Of a stretch of DNA of 56,882 bases, positions 1 through 7,259 are shown one piece after another. The translations under genes and the position numbers were made by a program. The notes beneath the pieces are model-generated. The model searched no databases. It was not told where the DNA came from and was given only the letters and a program-made list of their open reading frames with translations. Source of the DNA: Planctomycetaceae bacterium (GTDB lineage Bacteria; Planctomycetota; Planctomycetia; Pirellulales; UBA1268); NCBI GenBank assembly GCA_021300535.1, contig JAJTED010000008.1, positions 1 to 56,882 of the forward strand. Reading direction: 5' to 3'. The stretch's first letter is position 1, and each line of letters opens with the position of its first letter.

Positions 1-109
1 CCGCGACACGTACCTGTACGACGAGTCGCAGCCCCAGAACGGAGTCACCTACCTGCCGCCGCCGTTCCGGCCGAACACGCCCGTCGAGAAGGCGAAGGAG
101 TCACGATGA
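1..109 (+). CDS. 3' end of an unidentified gene
   Basis: The window opens inside a reading frame (first full codon at position 2) that runs to a TGA at 107-109. The visible 35 residues are polar and proline-rich (ending TPVEKAKESR) and show no recognisable domain. The stop overlaps the ATG of the next gene by ATGA, so the two are probably translationally coupled in one operon. The family cannot be named from this tail. Confidence 0.6.
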   Translation, partial: RDTYLYDESQPQNGVTYLPPPFRPNTPVEKAKESR

Positions 110-1596
110 ACGCCCCCCGCCATTGGATTCTGCCTGCCGTCGTGGCCGCGGCGTTCGCCGTGGGCGCGGGGGCGACCGCTGCCGACCTGCGTCCCAGTTG
201 GGAGTGCCTGCCGGAGAAGACGGCCGTGATGGTGCGGCTGCCGCAGCCCCGCGGGTTTGTCGACGCGGTCAAGGCCCGGACCAAGTTCGGCGCTACCGTG
301 CTCGGCCCGCAGCGGCTGGAGAAGCTCGGGAAGCTCGTGCTCGACAACCTCCGCCGCGCCGGCGGCGAGGAGGCGGTCGACGGGATGGAGGAGTCGCTCG
401 CCAAGTACGGCCTCGAGAAGAACGATCCGACGGCGTTATTCGCCGGTGACATGGGGTTCGGGATCGTCGTCCTGCGGCGGGACGAGGGACGGCCGCCGTT
501 GCAGATGGTGCTCGCCTGGCTCGAGCCGGGCGCGGGGCCGGCGGAGCGGCTCGTCGCCGCCGCCAAGAAGCTGCTCGAGGAGAGGCAGGCCGAGGGTGAC
601 GCCGCACCCAAGCGGATCGACCTCGAGATGGCGGGCCACGAGGTGCTCTGGGTCCAGGAGCCCGTGCTGAGTGTCGACATGGGGGACCTGGCCGTCGACG
701 CGGCGGACGACGAGAATGTCGAGGCCCAGGTCAAGGCGCTTCAGGAGCGGATCAAGGCTGCGAAACGCGAGCAGACGGGCTTGGCTCATTCGTTCCTGAC
801 AAGGATCGGCGGCCGACTGCTCGTCGGCCAGACGATCCCCGCCGTTACGCACGTCAGCGTTGCTCTCCACGCCGGCGGGGGCCCAGTTCAGCTGGAGCGT
901 GCTGCGGCCGTCGGCCAGGGCGGCGCGGGCGGCGACCGGGACTGGAGCGCCGAGAGCGGCGCCGACGAGGCCAAGAAGACCTTCCTTCGCTTTCTTGCGG
1001 CCCACGAGGGCTCCGGCGCGGCGCCGCTGGCCGACATCCTCGGCCTGCCGGGCGTCCGCAACGCGTTGCCCGACGGACTGACCTTCGTCGACGTGATCGT
1101 CGACCCGCGGGTCTTCCAGGCGGCCTTCGCCGGGGCCGGCGCGGAGGCCGAGGCGGCGACCCGGTTCCTGGAAAGCATCGGGCTCGGGGGCGTGGGGCCG
1201 TTCGCCTGGCGGCAGACGCTCGACGGCGGCCTGCTCCATCAGGGCATGTTTCTCGCCATGCCTGCCCCGCGCCGCGGCCTGATGCAGATCCTCGACCAGA
1301 AGTGCGACCCGGCGGAGCCGCCGCCGTTCGTGTCGAACGAGGCGGTGAGCCTGGCCCAGATCTCGCTCGACCTCGGCAAGGCCTACCAGACGGTCCGCGA
1401 GGTGATGACCGCGGCGGTGGGTGAGGAGGCGGGCAACATGTTCACGGTCGCGGAGATGCAGGCCCAGGGGAACCTGGGGATCGAACTACCCAAGTTCCTG
1501 TCGGCGCTCGGCAGCCGGCATTGGATCATCGACTACCCGCCCCGGATCGCCGAGGCCGGCTCCCGAGCGAGGCCGGGGCGGTCGCCATCGGCATGA
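106..1596 (+). CDS. Secreted protein of unknown function, N-terminal part (frameshifted)
   Basis: The start ATG at 106 overlaps the upstream TGA by four bases. The first ~26 residues form a Sec-type signal peptide (a hydrophobic Ala/Val-rich core ending ATAADL), so the product should be exported. The rest resembles large secreted proteins of unknown function in planctomycetes, with recurring patterns such as MVRLPQPRGFVDAVKARTKF and LFAGDMGFGIVV; I recognise no enzyme motif. After about codon 485 the frame degrades into an arginine-rich tail (SRARPGRSPSA). The natural continuation (EAGAVAIGMNHLVVAIGG) sits in the frame ending at 1979. One gene of about 620 codons has therefore been split by an indel near 1555-1575, which could be biological or an assembly error. 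The odd stretch at about 860-960 might hide a compensating pair of shifts. Confidence 0.6.
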   Translation: MNAPRHWILPAVVAAAFAVGAGATAADLRPSWECLPEKTAVMVRLPQPRGFVDAVKARTKFGATVLGPQRLEKLGKLVLDNLRRAGGEEAVDGMEESLAKYGLEKNDPTALFAGDMGFGIVVLRRDEGRPPLQMVLAWLEPGAGPAERLVAAAKKLLEERQAEGDAAPKRIDLEMAGHEVLWVQEPVLSVDMGDLAVDAADDENVEAQVKALQERIKAAKREQTGLAHSFLTRIGGRLLVGQTIPAVTHVSVALHAGGGPVQLERAAAVGQGGAGGDRDWSAESGADEAKKTFLRFLAAHEGSGAAPLADILGLPGVRNALPDGLTFVDVIVDPRVFQAAFAGAGAEAEAATRFLESIGLGGVGPFAWRQTLDGGLLHQGMFLAMPAPRRGLMQILDQKCDPAEPPPFVSNEAVSLAQISLDLGKAYQTVREVMTAAVGEEAGNMFTVAEMQAQGNLGIELPKFLSALGSRHWIIDYPPRIAEAGSRARPGRSPSA

Positions 1597-1979
1597 ACCA
1601 CCTCGTGGTGGCGATCGGCGGCGATTCACTGGAGCGGACGCTGGCCGGCATCCGCAACCCGCCCGCCGGCGATGCCTCGCTGCGCGAGGGGGACGTCATG
1701 CGGCGGGCCGGCAAGCTCCTGCCGCTCGACCCCGCGAGGATGTTCGCCGTGGGGGACGCCGGCAAAACCGGCGGCATGCTCGGCAGCCTCCGGGAGATGG
1801 CGGCCAATCTGGAGGCGGACGACGTGCCCGAGGAGTATCGGGAGCTGCTTCGGAGCATCAAGGACGCCCTGCCGACGGCCGCCGAGATGGAGGGCATGTT
1901 TGGCGTCAGCGTCTCCACGATGCGGATGACCGACGACGGCCTCGTGCTCCGCTCCGCCTGGGAAATGCCGCCCCCGTGA
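1593..1979 (+). CDS. C-terminal continuation of the frameshifted secreted protein
   Basis: This frame reads sensibly from about 1575 (EAGAVAIGMNHLVVAIGG) to the TGA ending at 1979 and has no ribosome-binding site of its own. It continues the protein starting at 106 after a frame change. It carries long amphipathic segments (LREMAANLEADDVPEEYREL) and ends in SAWEMPPP. The nominal start at 1593 is an internal Met, given only for convenience. It is most likely the last ~130 residues of one ancestral gene spanning 106-1979. The stop lies one base from the convergent crcB gene. Confidence 0.5.
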   Translation: MNHLVVAIGGDSLERTLAGIRNPPAGDASLREGDVMRRAGKLLPLDPARMFAVGDAGKTGGMLGSLREMAANLEADDVPEEYRELLRSIKDALPTAAEMEGMFGVSVSTMRMTDDGLVLRSAWEMPPP

Positions 1980-1980
1980 G

Positions 1981-2361
1981 TCAGGCGGCGCCCGCCCGCA
2001 GGCCGGCCCAGACGGCTGCGATGCCGGCGAGGTTCGTGGCCAGCACGTAGGCCGCGGCGGTCGGCAGTCGGCCGTGCTGGAGCATCTCTGTCGTCTGGAA
2101 GGCGAAGGTCGAGTAGGTGGTGAAGCCGCCGAGCAGGCCGACAAGAAGGATCGTCTCGGCCTCGGTGGACAGGCCGCCGCGGACGCGGGCCGCCGCAAAG
2201 ACGAGCCCGAAGGCGAAGGAACCGAGCAGGTTGACGGCCAGCGTGCCCCACGGAAATCCAGGCCCTATATGCCGCACGGCGAGCGTCGTCAGCCCGGCCC
2301 GTAGGAGCGTGCCGACGGCCCCGGCTGCGGCGATCCCCAGTGCTGTTATGAACGGATGCAT
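1981..2361 (-). CDS. crcB: Fluoride ion channel, FluC/CrcB family
   Basis: The 126-residue protein has four hydrophobic segments and the family's hallmarks. These are GTLLR near residues 17-21, the PWGTLAVNLLGSF block at 37-49 with the conserved Asn44, and GLLGGFTTYSTF at 75-86, whose Thr/Ser/Phe residues line the fluoride path. The length is normal for the family. Fluc proteins work as dual-topology dimers in the inner membrane and export fluoride passively. No fluoride riboswitch was recognised upstream. The gene is convergent with the frameshifted secreted-protein gene and divergent from hss across a 659-bp repeat-containing gap. Confidence 0.93.
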   Translation of the reverse strand: MHPFITALGIAAAGAVGTLLRAGLTTLAVRHIGPGFPWGTLAVNLLGSFAFGLVFAAARVRGGLSTEAETILLVGLLGGFTTYSTFAFQTTEMLQHGRLPTAAAYVLATNLAGIAAVWAGLRAGAA

Positions 2362-2432
2362 GGCCGATCGATCTCCGCGCAGGGGTGGGTAAACTCTTGG
2401 GCCCGGAAACGCCGTCGCCCAGCCGCTCGCGG

Positions 2433-2925
2433 GGCAGGCGCGGGGATCGGCGTGAGGATGTGGAGCGTGGCGGACCTTCGCCAGCGACGCAACTCATGCC
2501 GTCCCTGAGCCGGGTTGGGCCGATTCGGGTACGTGTCATGCCGCAGACGTGGCCAGGCATCTCATACGCTTCACACTTGAACCTCGCGTGTGACGCTGGT
2601 CGGGGCTGCCCACGTCCCATCGCCGGACGTTCGCTTCGGCCTTCCAGGCCTCCGCTCTCTCGAGGCTGCCTGCGCTTCGGCATCCATGCCTCCGCTGGTC
2701 AGCCACGCCGGCTCCTGGGGCATGGGCAACCCCTCCCTGACCGTTGTTGCCCAAGAGTGGTTTGTGCGCACGGCTCAAGTGTGAGCCACAGATCTGAAGG
2801 GACAGGCGCGGGGATCGGCGTGAGGATGCGGAGCGTGGCGGACCTTCGCCAGCGACGCAACTCATGCCGTCCCCAAGCCGGGTTGGGCCGATTCGGGTTC
2901 TTGTCGTGACGCAGACGTGGCCAGG
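2433..2925. repeat. Pair of ~125-bp direct repeats in the crcB-hss gap
   Basis: A block of about 123-125 bp at 2433-2557 recurs at 2801-2925, offset exactly 368 bp, with only scattered mismatches. Both copies contain GAGCGTGGCGGACCTTCGCC and CAGACGTGGCCAGG. The copies bracket about 240 bp of unrelated sequence. No credible coding frame crosses the 2362-3020 gap. The arrangement could be a target duplicated by an old insertion, or two members of a dispersed repeat family. Confidence 0.7.
2572..2783. repeat. Near-perfect inverted repeat bounding a ~212-bp segment
   Basis: CACACTTGAACC at 2572-2583 and GGCTCAAGTGTG at 2772-2783 are reverse complements at 11 of 12 positions, with partial matching further out. 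They enclose about 190 bp that contains a GGGCAAC...GTTGTTGCCC hairpin near 2723-2752 and no gene. The segment lies between the two 125-bp direct repeats, which gives the composition of a small non-autonomous mobile element (MITE-like). No transposase is present and no clear short target duplication was found. Confidence 0.4.
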
Positions 2926-3020
2926 ATATCGTCACCCAGGCCGGCCGGTTGAACAATTCCTGCCGCATCGCGTAAACATCAGGCGATCGGGCCCCTGTTC
3001 CCTGCCCTCCTGGAAACGAA

Positions 3021-4484
3021 ATGCTCCACTTCCACAAGCGCATCCTGTTCGTCGGTTTCGGCGCCGTGGCTCGCTGCACGCTGCCGATCCTCCTCGACCA
3101 CGTGAAGGTGTCCCCCCAGGACATCACGATCCTGGAGTTCCAGCCGGACGAGGCGGCGCTGCGGCCGTGGACGGAGCGGGGCGTGAACTTCGTCCGCGGC
3201 AAGGTCGAGCCGGGCAATCTCGCGACGATTTTGGGAAAGCATCTGGCGGCAGGTGACATCCTCATCGACCTCGCCTGGAACATCGACTGCTGCGAGATCG
3301 TGCAGTGGTGCCACGACCACGGCGTGAACTACCTCAACACCTCGGTCGAGCTCTGGGATCCGTACGAGCACTCGAAGGCCGCCCACCCCACGCACCTCAC
3401 GCTCTACTGGCGGCACATGAACCTGCGGCGGATGATCGCCGGCTGGAAGACGCCCGGGCCGACGGCGGTGCTCGAGCACGGGGCGAATCCCGGCCTGATC
3501 AGCCACTTCACCAAGCACGCCCTGCTCGACATCGCCGCGGCGTGCCTGGAGGAGAAGAAGTTCGCGGGGGAGCAGGCGGAGCGGATCGCCCAGCACGCCA
3601 CGAGCCACGCCTTCAACCACCTGGCCCACGAGCTGGGCGTGAAGGTCATCCACTGCAGCGAGCGCGACACGCAGATCTCCGACCGGCCCAAGGAGGTGGA
3701 TGAGTTCGTCAACACCTGGAGCGTGGAGGGCTTTCGCGAGGAGGGCACCACGACCGCCGAGATGGGCTGGGGCACGCACGAGAAGGAACTGCCCCGCTTC
3801 GCCTACGAGCACGCCGACGGTCCGCGGAGCCAGATCTGCCTGGCCCGCATGGGCATCAACACGCAGGTCGTCAGCTGGGTGCCGCCCAACCACACGATCG
3901 TGGGCATGGTCGTCCGCCACGGCGAGGCCTTCAGCATCACCGAGAAGCTCTCCGTGCGCGACGCCGCCGGCAAGACCGTCTACCGGCCGACGGTGCACTA
4001 CGCCTATTGCCCGTGCGACGCCGCCGTCGCCAGCCTGTGGGAGCTGCGGGGCAACGACTACCGGCTGCAGCCGAAGATCCGCATCATGACCGATGAGATT
4101 ACCAGCGGCGCCGACATCCTCGGCGCGCTGGTCATGGGCCATCCGCTGACGAGCTGGTGGTGCGGCACCGATCTCTCGATCGAGGAATCGCGGCGGCTGG
4201 TGCCGGGGCAGAATGCGACGACCATGCAGGTGGCCTGCTCGGTCGTGGCGGCCACGATGTGGATGATCGAGAATCCCGACCAGGGCGTGAAGCTTCCCGA
4301 CGACCTGCCGCACGACTATGTGCTCTCGATCGCGAAGCCCTACCTCGGCAAATTCGTCTCGGTGCCCAGCGACTGGACGCCGCTCAGGCACTATTCGAAC
4401 GCTTTCCACGGCTACAACCGCCCGGCGATCGACCCCGCCGATCCGTGGCAGTTCAAGAATTTCCTGCTCACCGACGGGGACTGA
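3021..4484 (+). CDS. hss: Homospermidine synthase
   Basis: The 487-residue protein has an N-terminal Rossmann nucleotide-binding loop (VGFGAVA, residues 11-17). It matches the bacterial homospermidine synthase / saccharopine-dehydrogenase-like fold along its length, with motifs such as LIDLAWNIDCCEIVQWC, YLNTSVELWDPY and LEHGANPGLISHF. The enzyme uses NAD to join two putrescine units, or putrescine and spermidine, into sym-homospermidine. The length agrees with the usual ~480 residues. The ATG at 3021 follows a weak GGAAACGAA ribosome-binding site. The next gene, 119 bp downstream in the same direction, encodes an ornithine-type decarboxylase that would supply putrescine, so the pair forms a compact polyamine pathway in the cytoplasm. 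Confidence 0.92.
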   Translation: MLHFHKRILFVGFGAVARCTLPILLDHVKVSPQDITILEFQPDEAALRPWTERGVNFVRGKVEPGNLATILGKHLAAGDILIDLAWNIDCCEIVQWCHDHGVNYLNTSVELWDPYEHSKAAHPTHLTLYWRHMNLRRMIAGWKTPGPTAVLEHGANPGLISHFTKHALLDIAAACLEEKKFAGEQAERIAQHATSHAFNHLAHELGVKVIHCSERDTQISDRPKEVDEFVNTWSVEGFREEGTTTAEMGWGTHEKELPRFAYEHADGPRSQICLARMGINTQVVSWVPPNHTIVGMVVRHGEAFSITEKLSVRDAAGKTVYRPTVHYAYCPCDAAVASLWELRGNDYRLQPKIRIMTDEITSGADILGALVMGHPLTSWWCGTDLSIEESRRLVPGQNATTMQVACSVVAATMWMIENPDQGVKLPDDLPHDYVLSIAKPYLGKFVSVPSDWTPLRHYSNAFHGYNRPAIDPADPWQFKNFLLTDGD

Positions 4485-4494
4485 CGGTATTCTG

Positions 4495-4599
4495 CCCTCT
4501 CCCCTGGGGAGAGGGTGGCCGAAGGCCGGGTGAGGGTGCCTGGCGTCGTCCTCCGAAAGCACCCTCACCCCGGACCTCTCCCGGAGGGCGAGGGAGAAA
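4495..4599. repeat. REP-like palindromic element between hss and the decarboxylase gene
   Basis: A 21-bp palindrome (CCCTCTCCCC then TGGGGAGAGGG) at 4495-4515 is followed by a hairpin whose arms, GGGTGAGGGTGC (4528-4539) and GCACCCTCACCC (4559-4570), are perfect complements. The CCCTCTCCC / GGGAGAGGG / GTGAGGG arrangement is a widespread bacterial intergenic repeat type. The right end of the element supplies the AGGGAG (4591-4596) that serves as the ribosome-binding site of the next gene. Confidence 0.75.
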
Positions 4600-4603
4600 C
4601 GAC

Positions 4604-5737
4604 ATGAACCAGAAGACCCTGCTCGATCTCGCCAAGAAGCACGGCACGCCGCTGTTCGTCGTGGATCACGCCGAACTGCGGAAGAACTACGCCCTGTTCC
4701 GCAAGCACTTTCCCCGCGTCCAGGTTTACTACGCGGTGAAGGTCAACAGCGACCCGGCGATCGTCGAGACGTTCTACAAGCTCGGCGGCAGTTTCGACGT
4801 GGCGAGCATCCAGGAGTTCCGCACCGTCTACCAGTTCATCGCCAAGTTGCCGGCGAAGGAGCGGCAGGACTTCATCTGGGACAAGATCATCTACGCCAAC
4901 CCGATCAAGCCGATCGAGACGCTGGAGGAACTCGACCGCTACAAGCCCCTGGTCACCTACGACAACCCGGAGGAGGTGAAGAAGATCGCCAGGCACGCCC
5001 CGCAGGCGGGTCTGGCCCTGCGGCTCCGGGTGCCCAACACCGGGTCGATGGTGGAGCTGTCGAGCAAGTTCGGCGCCCTGCCGGGCGAGGCGGTCGACCT
5101 CATCAAGTATGCCCACGACCACGATCTCGTGGTGGAGGGGCTGTCGTTCCACGTCGGCAGCCAGTGCACCAACCCGCAGAACTACATCCAGGCCCTGCAC
5201 CTGTGCGCCGGGATCTTTTCCGAGGCCAAGTCGCGGGGGTTCAACCTCAAGCTGCTCGACATCGGGGGCGGCTTTCCGGCCGCCTACGACGCCACGGTGC
5301 CGAAGTTTTCGGCCCTGGCGAAGAAGATCAACCACGAGCTCGACCGGTTGTTCCCCAAGGAGATCGAGATCCTCGCGGAGCCGGGGCGGTTTCTCGTCGC
5401 CTCGGCCGGCTCGGCCGTGTGCAAGATCATCGGCAAGGCGTTCCGCAACGAGAAGCTCGGCTACTACGTTGACGACGGCGTCTATCACACCTACTCGGGC
5501 GTGATCTTCGACCACTGCACCTACCACCTGAAGAGCTTCAAGAAGGGCACGCCGCAGCTGTGCGCCGTGTTCGGCCCGACCTGCGACGCCCTCGACACGA
5601 TCAGCCTCTCGGAGCAGTTGCCCGACCTGGAGATCGGCGATTACTTGTACTCCGAGAACATCGGCGCCTACTCGGCCGCCAGTTCCACGCACTTCAACGG
5701 CTTTCCGCCCGCGAAGGTGGTGCATGTGAATCGCTGA
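4604..5737 (+). CDS. PLP-dependent ornithine-type decarboxylase (alanine-racemase fold)
   Basis: The 377-residue enzyme belongs to the eukaryotic-type group of ornithine/diamine/carboxynorspermidine decarboxylases. Visible motifs are the PLP lysine in YYAVKVNSD (Lys46), SFHVGSQC with His183, the phosphate-binding LDIGGGF (218-224), EPGRF (259-263) and the active-site FGPTCDALD with Cys327 donated across the dimer interface. YSENIGAYSAASSTHFNGF near the C terminus is typical of ornithine decarboxylases. The ATG at 4604 was chosen over longer open frames because AGGGAG lies seven bases upstream and the protein starts as its family does. Beside homospermidine synthase, the simplest role is ornithine to putrescine. 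Lysine or carboxynorspermidine decarboxylation cannot be excluded by eye. Confidence 0.88.
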   Translation: MNQKTLLDLAKKHGTPLFVVDHAELRKNYALFRKHFPRVQVYYAVKVNSDPAIVETFYKLGGSFDVASIQEFRTVYQFIAKLPAKERQDFIWDKIIYANPIKPIETLEELDRYKPLVTYDNPEEVKKIARHAPQAGLALRLRVPNTGSMVELSSKFGALPGEAVDLIKYAHDHDLVVEGLSFHVGSQCTNPQNYIQALHLCAGIFSEAKSRGFNLKLLDIGGGFPAAYDATVPKFSALAKKINHELDRLFPKEIEILAEPGRFLVASAGSAVCKIIGKAFRNEKLGYYVDDGVYHTYSGVIFDHCTYHLKSFKKGTPQLCAVFGPTCDALDTISLSEQLPDLEIGDYLYSENIGAYSAASSTHFNGFPPAKVVHVNR

Positions 5738-5865
5738 CCGGGCGGGGCGGCCGCGATCGCGGCGGTTTCACGCAAGCCCCTGGCGGCTTTCGACACGCTG
5801 CTTTCTGGGGTGCGGCGGGGGTTCGCGTTGAGCCTTACGGAATGGGTTGCGAATTGGCCCTCTTG

Positions 5866-5969
5866 CCCGGAGTCCCCCGGCTTCCGCCGGGGGCTTTTTG
5901 TGGGACGGTGACGCCCGAGATGCCCCGGGCGGGAGCCCGGGGACACCGGGCATGAACACCACTCCGCCA
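5866..5969 (+). repeat. Dispersed terminator-like palindromic element, copy A
   Basis: This ~104-bp element begins CCCGGAGTCCCCCGG, carries a strong hairpin plus T-run, and continues through a second GC palindrome (CCCCGGGCGGGAGCCCGGGG) to CACCGGGCATGAACACCA. An almost identical copy starts 175 bp downstream. Related blocks occur behind the M16 gene at 8315 and in the 19162-20632 array. It lies in the gene-free stretch 5738-6157 after the decarboxylase gene. The rest of that stretch shows nothing recognisable. Confidence 0.8.
5874..5899 (+). terminator. Rho-independent terminator of the hss-decarboxylase unit
   Basis: An 8-bp GC stem (CCCCCGGC / GCCGGGGG) with a TTCC loop is followed by C and five T residues. 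It reads in the direction of the decarboxylase gene, 137 bp past its stop, so it is well placed to end the hss operon transcript. Confidence 0.75.
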
Positions 5970-6040
5970 CCCATGCCGCACGACGGCGAGCGGTTTGCCG
6001 GTTCGAACCCGTATGGCATGGGATCCGGGACGAGATGCGA

Positions 6041-6143
6041 CCCGGAGTCCCCCGGCTTCCGCCGGGGGCTTTTTGTGGGACGGTGACGCCCAAGAAGCCC
6101 CGGGCGGGAGCCCGGGGACACCGGGCATGAACACCACCCCGCC
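6041..6143 (+). repeat. Dispersed terminator-like palindromic element, copy B
   Basis: This is a near-identical second copy of the 5866 element, starting 175 bp later. The main difference lies in the spacer, CAAGAAG against CGAGATG. Its right end is only 14 bp from the stop of the convergent methyltransferase gene. Confidence 0.8.
6049..6074 (+). terminator. Second copy of the hairpin/T-run terminator
   Basis: The stem, loop and T-run match those at 5874-5899. Together they make a tandem pair of terminators between two convergent genes. Confidence 0.65.
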
Positions 6144-6157
6144 TTCCAGGCGGCCGA

Positions 6158-7237
6158 TCATTCGGGCCGTTGGGCCTCGATCAAGTGGTAGCCTTTGACC
6201 TCTTCGCGGGCGACGTTCGTCCACATCCGGGGGAGGTTTTCGACGTACCAGGTGGGCTGCTTCGTCACCACCAGCAGCGTGCCGCCCGGGGCCAGGGCCA
6301 TGCGGGCCGACTCGACGAAGATTTCGGCGAGTCTGAAATCGGAGTAATAGGGCGGATTGGCAAGCGCCAGGTCCCAGCTGCCCGGCTCCGGCACCCGGCC
6401 CGCCGCCTCGAGCGCCACCGTGAGGTTTGCCAGGCCGTTCCGCTCGGCGCCGCGGCGGGTGCAGTCCACCGCACGGGCGGATGAATCGAAGGCGTGCACG
6501 CGGATCGACGGATCACGAGCCGCGATCCCGAGCGCCACGCAGCCCGAGCCGCAGCCGATGTCGAGCACGCGGGTCTCCGGAGCGACGTCGACGGCGTTGA
6601 GCAGATGGCGGGCCCCGGGATCGATCCGCCGATGGGCGAACACGCCCGGCCGCGTGAAGGCCGTGAGCAGCCGGTCGCGGTCGCGGAACACGACCTCGGA
6701 GGAGAAGTCGCGGACCTTCGCCGGCACGCGGGTCTTCTGCACCACGTAGGCGATCGTCCCCGCCTTCGCCCTGCGGTCGGCGGCCTCGACGGGCCGCACC
6801 CGCACCGTCTCGCCCGTCTCGGCGAGCTGCTCCCGCAGCCAGTTGTCACGGGGATTGTCGATCGCCGCCACGAGGTGGCCCCCGATCGCGAGGTTGACAA
6901 GCGCCGCCTGGAGCAGGTCGCGGGCGAGTTCCGTCTCGCCGGCCTTCGCCAGCGGCACCACGGCCAGGTCGAATGCCCCTTCCGGCATATCGGGCACACA
7001 CTCGGCGGCCAGATTGGGCGGCGTCGCGGCCCAGCCTTCCCGGGCGGCAGTGCACGGATGCAGGTCGAGGAACCAGGCGACGACGGTCGCGGCGGGCCGC
7101 TCGAGGGCCAACGCATGAGCCGCCTGGCCGCGACCGGCAGTCGTGCACACGATCCGCTCGCCCGACAGCGTGCGGGCGACGGCGAGCGCGTGGGCTTCGG
7201 CGGGACGGGCAGGCAGCGGCTCTGCGGCGAGGTTCAT
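6158..7237 (-). CDS. Class I SAM-dependent methyltransferase, RsmC/RlmG-like (rRNA guanine-N2 type)
   Basis: The 359-residue protein is read from the ATG at 7237; the longer open frame upstream overlaps the EF-hand gene. The C-terminal half carries the SAM-binding loop VLDIGCGSG (224-232) and the catalytic NPPYYSD (294-300) of N-methyltransferases acting on exocyclic amines. The N-terminal half (residues 1-180) looks like the degenerate duplicated methyltransferase fold seen in RsmC and RlmG, which helps bind the rRNA. A cytoplasmic guanine-N2 rRNA methyltransferase is the best guess; the exact nucleotide cannot be assigned. The gene lies 22 bp downstream of the EF-hand gene on the same strand and may be co-transcribed with it. 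Confidence 0.8.
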   Translation of the reverse strand: MNLAAEPLPARPAEAHALAVARTLSGERIVCTTAGRGQAAHALALERPAATVVAWFLDLHPCTAAREGWAATPPNLAAECVPDMPEGAFDLAVVPLAKAGETELARDLLQAALVNLAIGGHLVAAIDNPRDNWLREQLAETGETVRVRPVEAADRRAKAGTIAYVVQKTRVPAKVRDFSSEVVFRDRDRLLTAFTRPGVFAHRRIDPGARHLLNAVDVAPETRVLDIGCGSGCVALGIAARDPSIRVHAFDSSARAVDCTRRGAERNGLANLTVALEAAGRVPEPGSWDLALANPPYYSDFRLAEIFVESARMALAPGGTLLVVTKQPTWYVENLPRMWTNVAREEVKGYHLIEAQRPE

Positions 7238-7259
7238 CGTCTGCAGAGCATACCTCGCC

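Noticed and set aside
1526-2683. 385-codon minus-strand frame spanning crcB and the repeat gap
   Set aside because: It crosses the real crcB gene in another frame and runs through non-coding repeats; no domain is visible.
2362-3020. Fluoride riboswitch upstream of crcB
   Set aside because: I looked for the compact pseudoknotted crcB leader on the minus strand above 2361 and could not recognise its conserved elements.
2979-4568. 529-codon minus-strand frame over hss
   Set aside because: It is a high-GC shadow of homospermidine synthase. The plus-strand frame has clear family motifs and the shadow is rich in His/Arg/Gly without homology.
5990-6035. GGTTCGAACCC resembling a tRNA T-arm
   Set aside because: The flanking bases do not form a 5-bp T-stem, and no D-arm, anticodon arm or acceptor stem can be built. 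Similar strings occur inside the repeat family elsewhere in the window.
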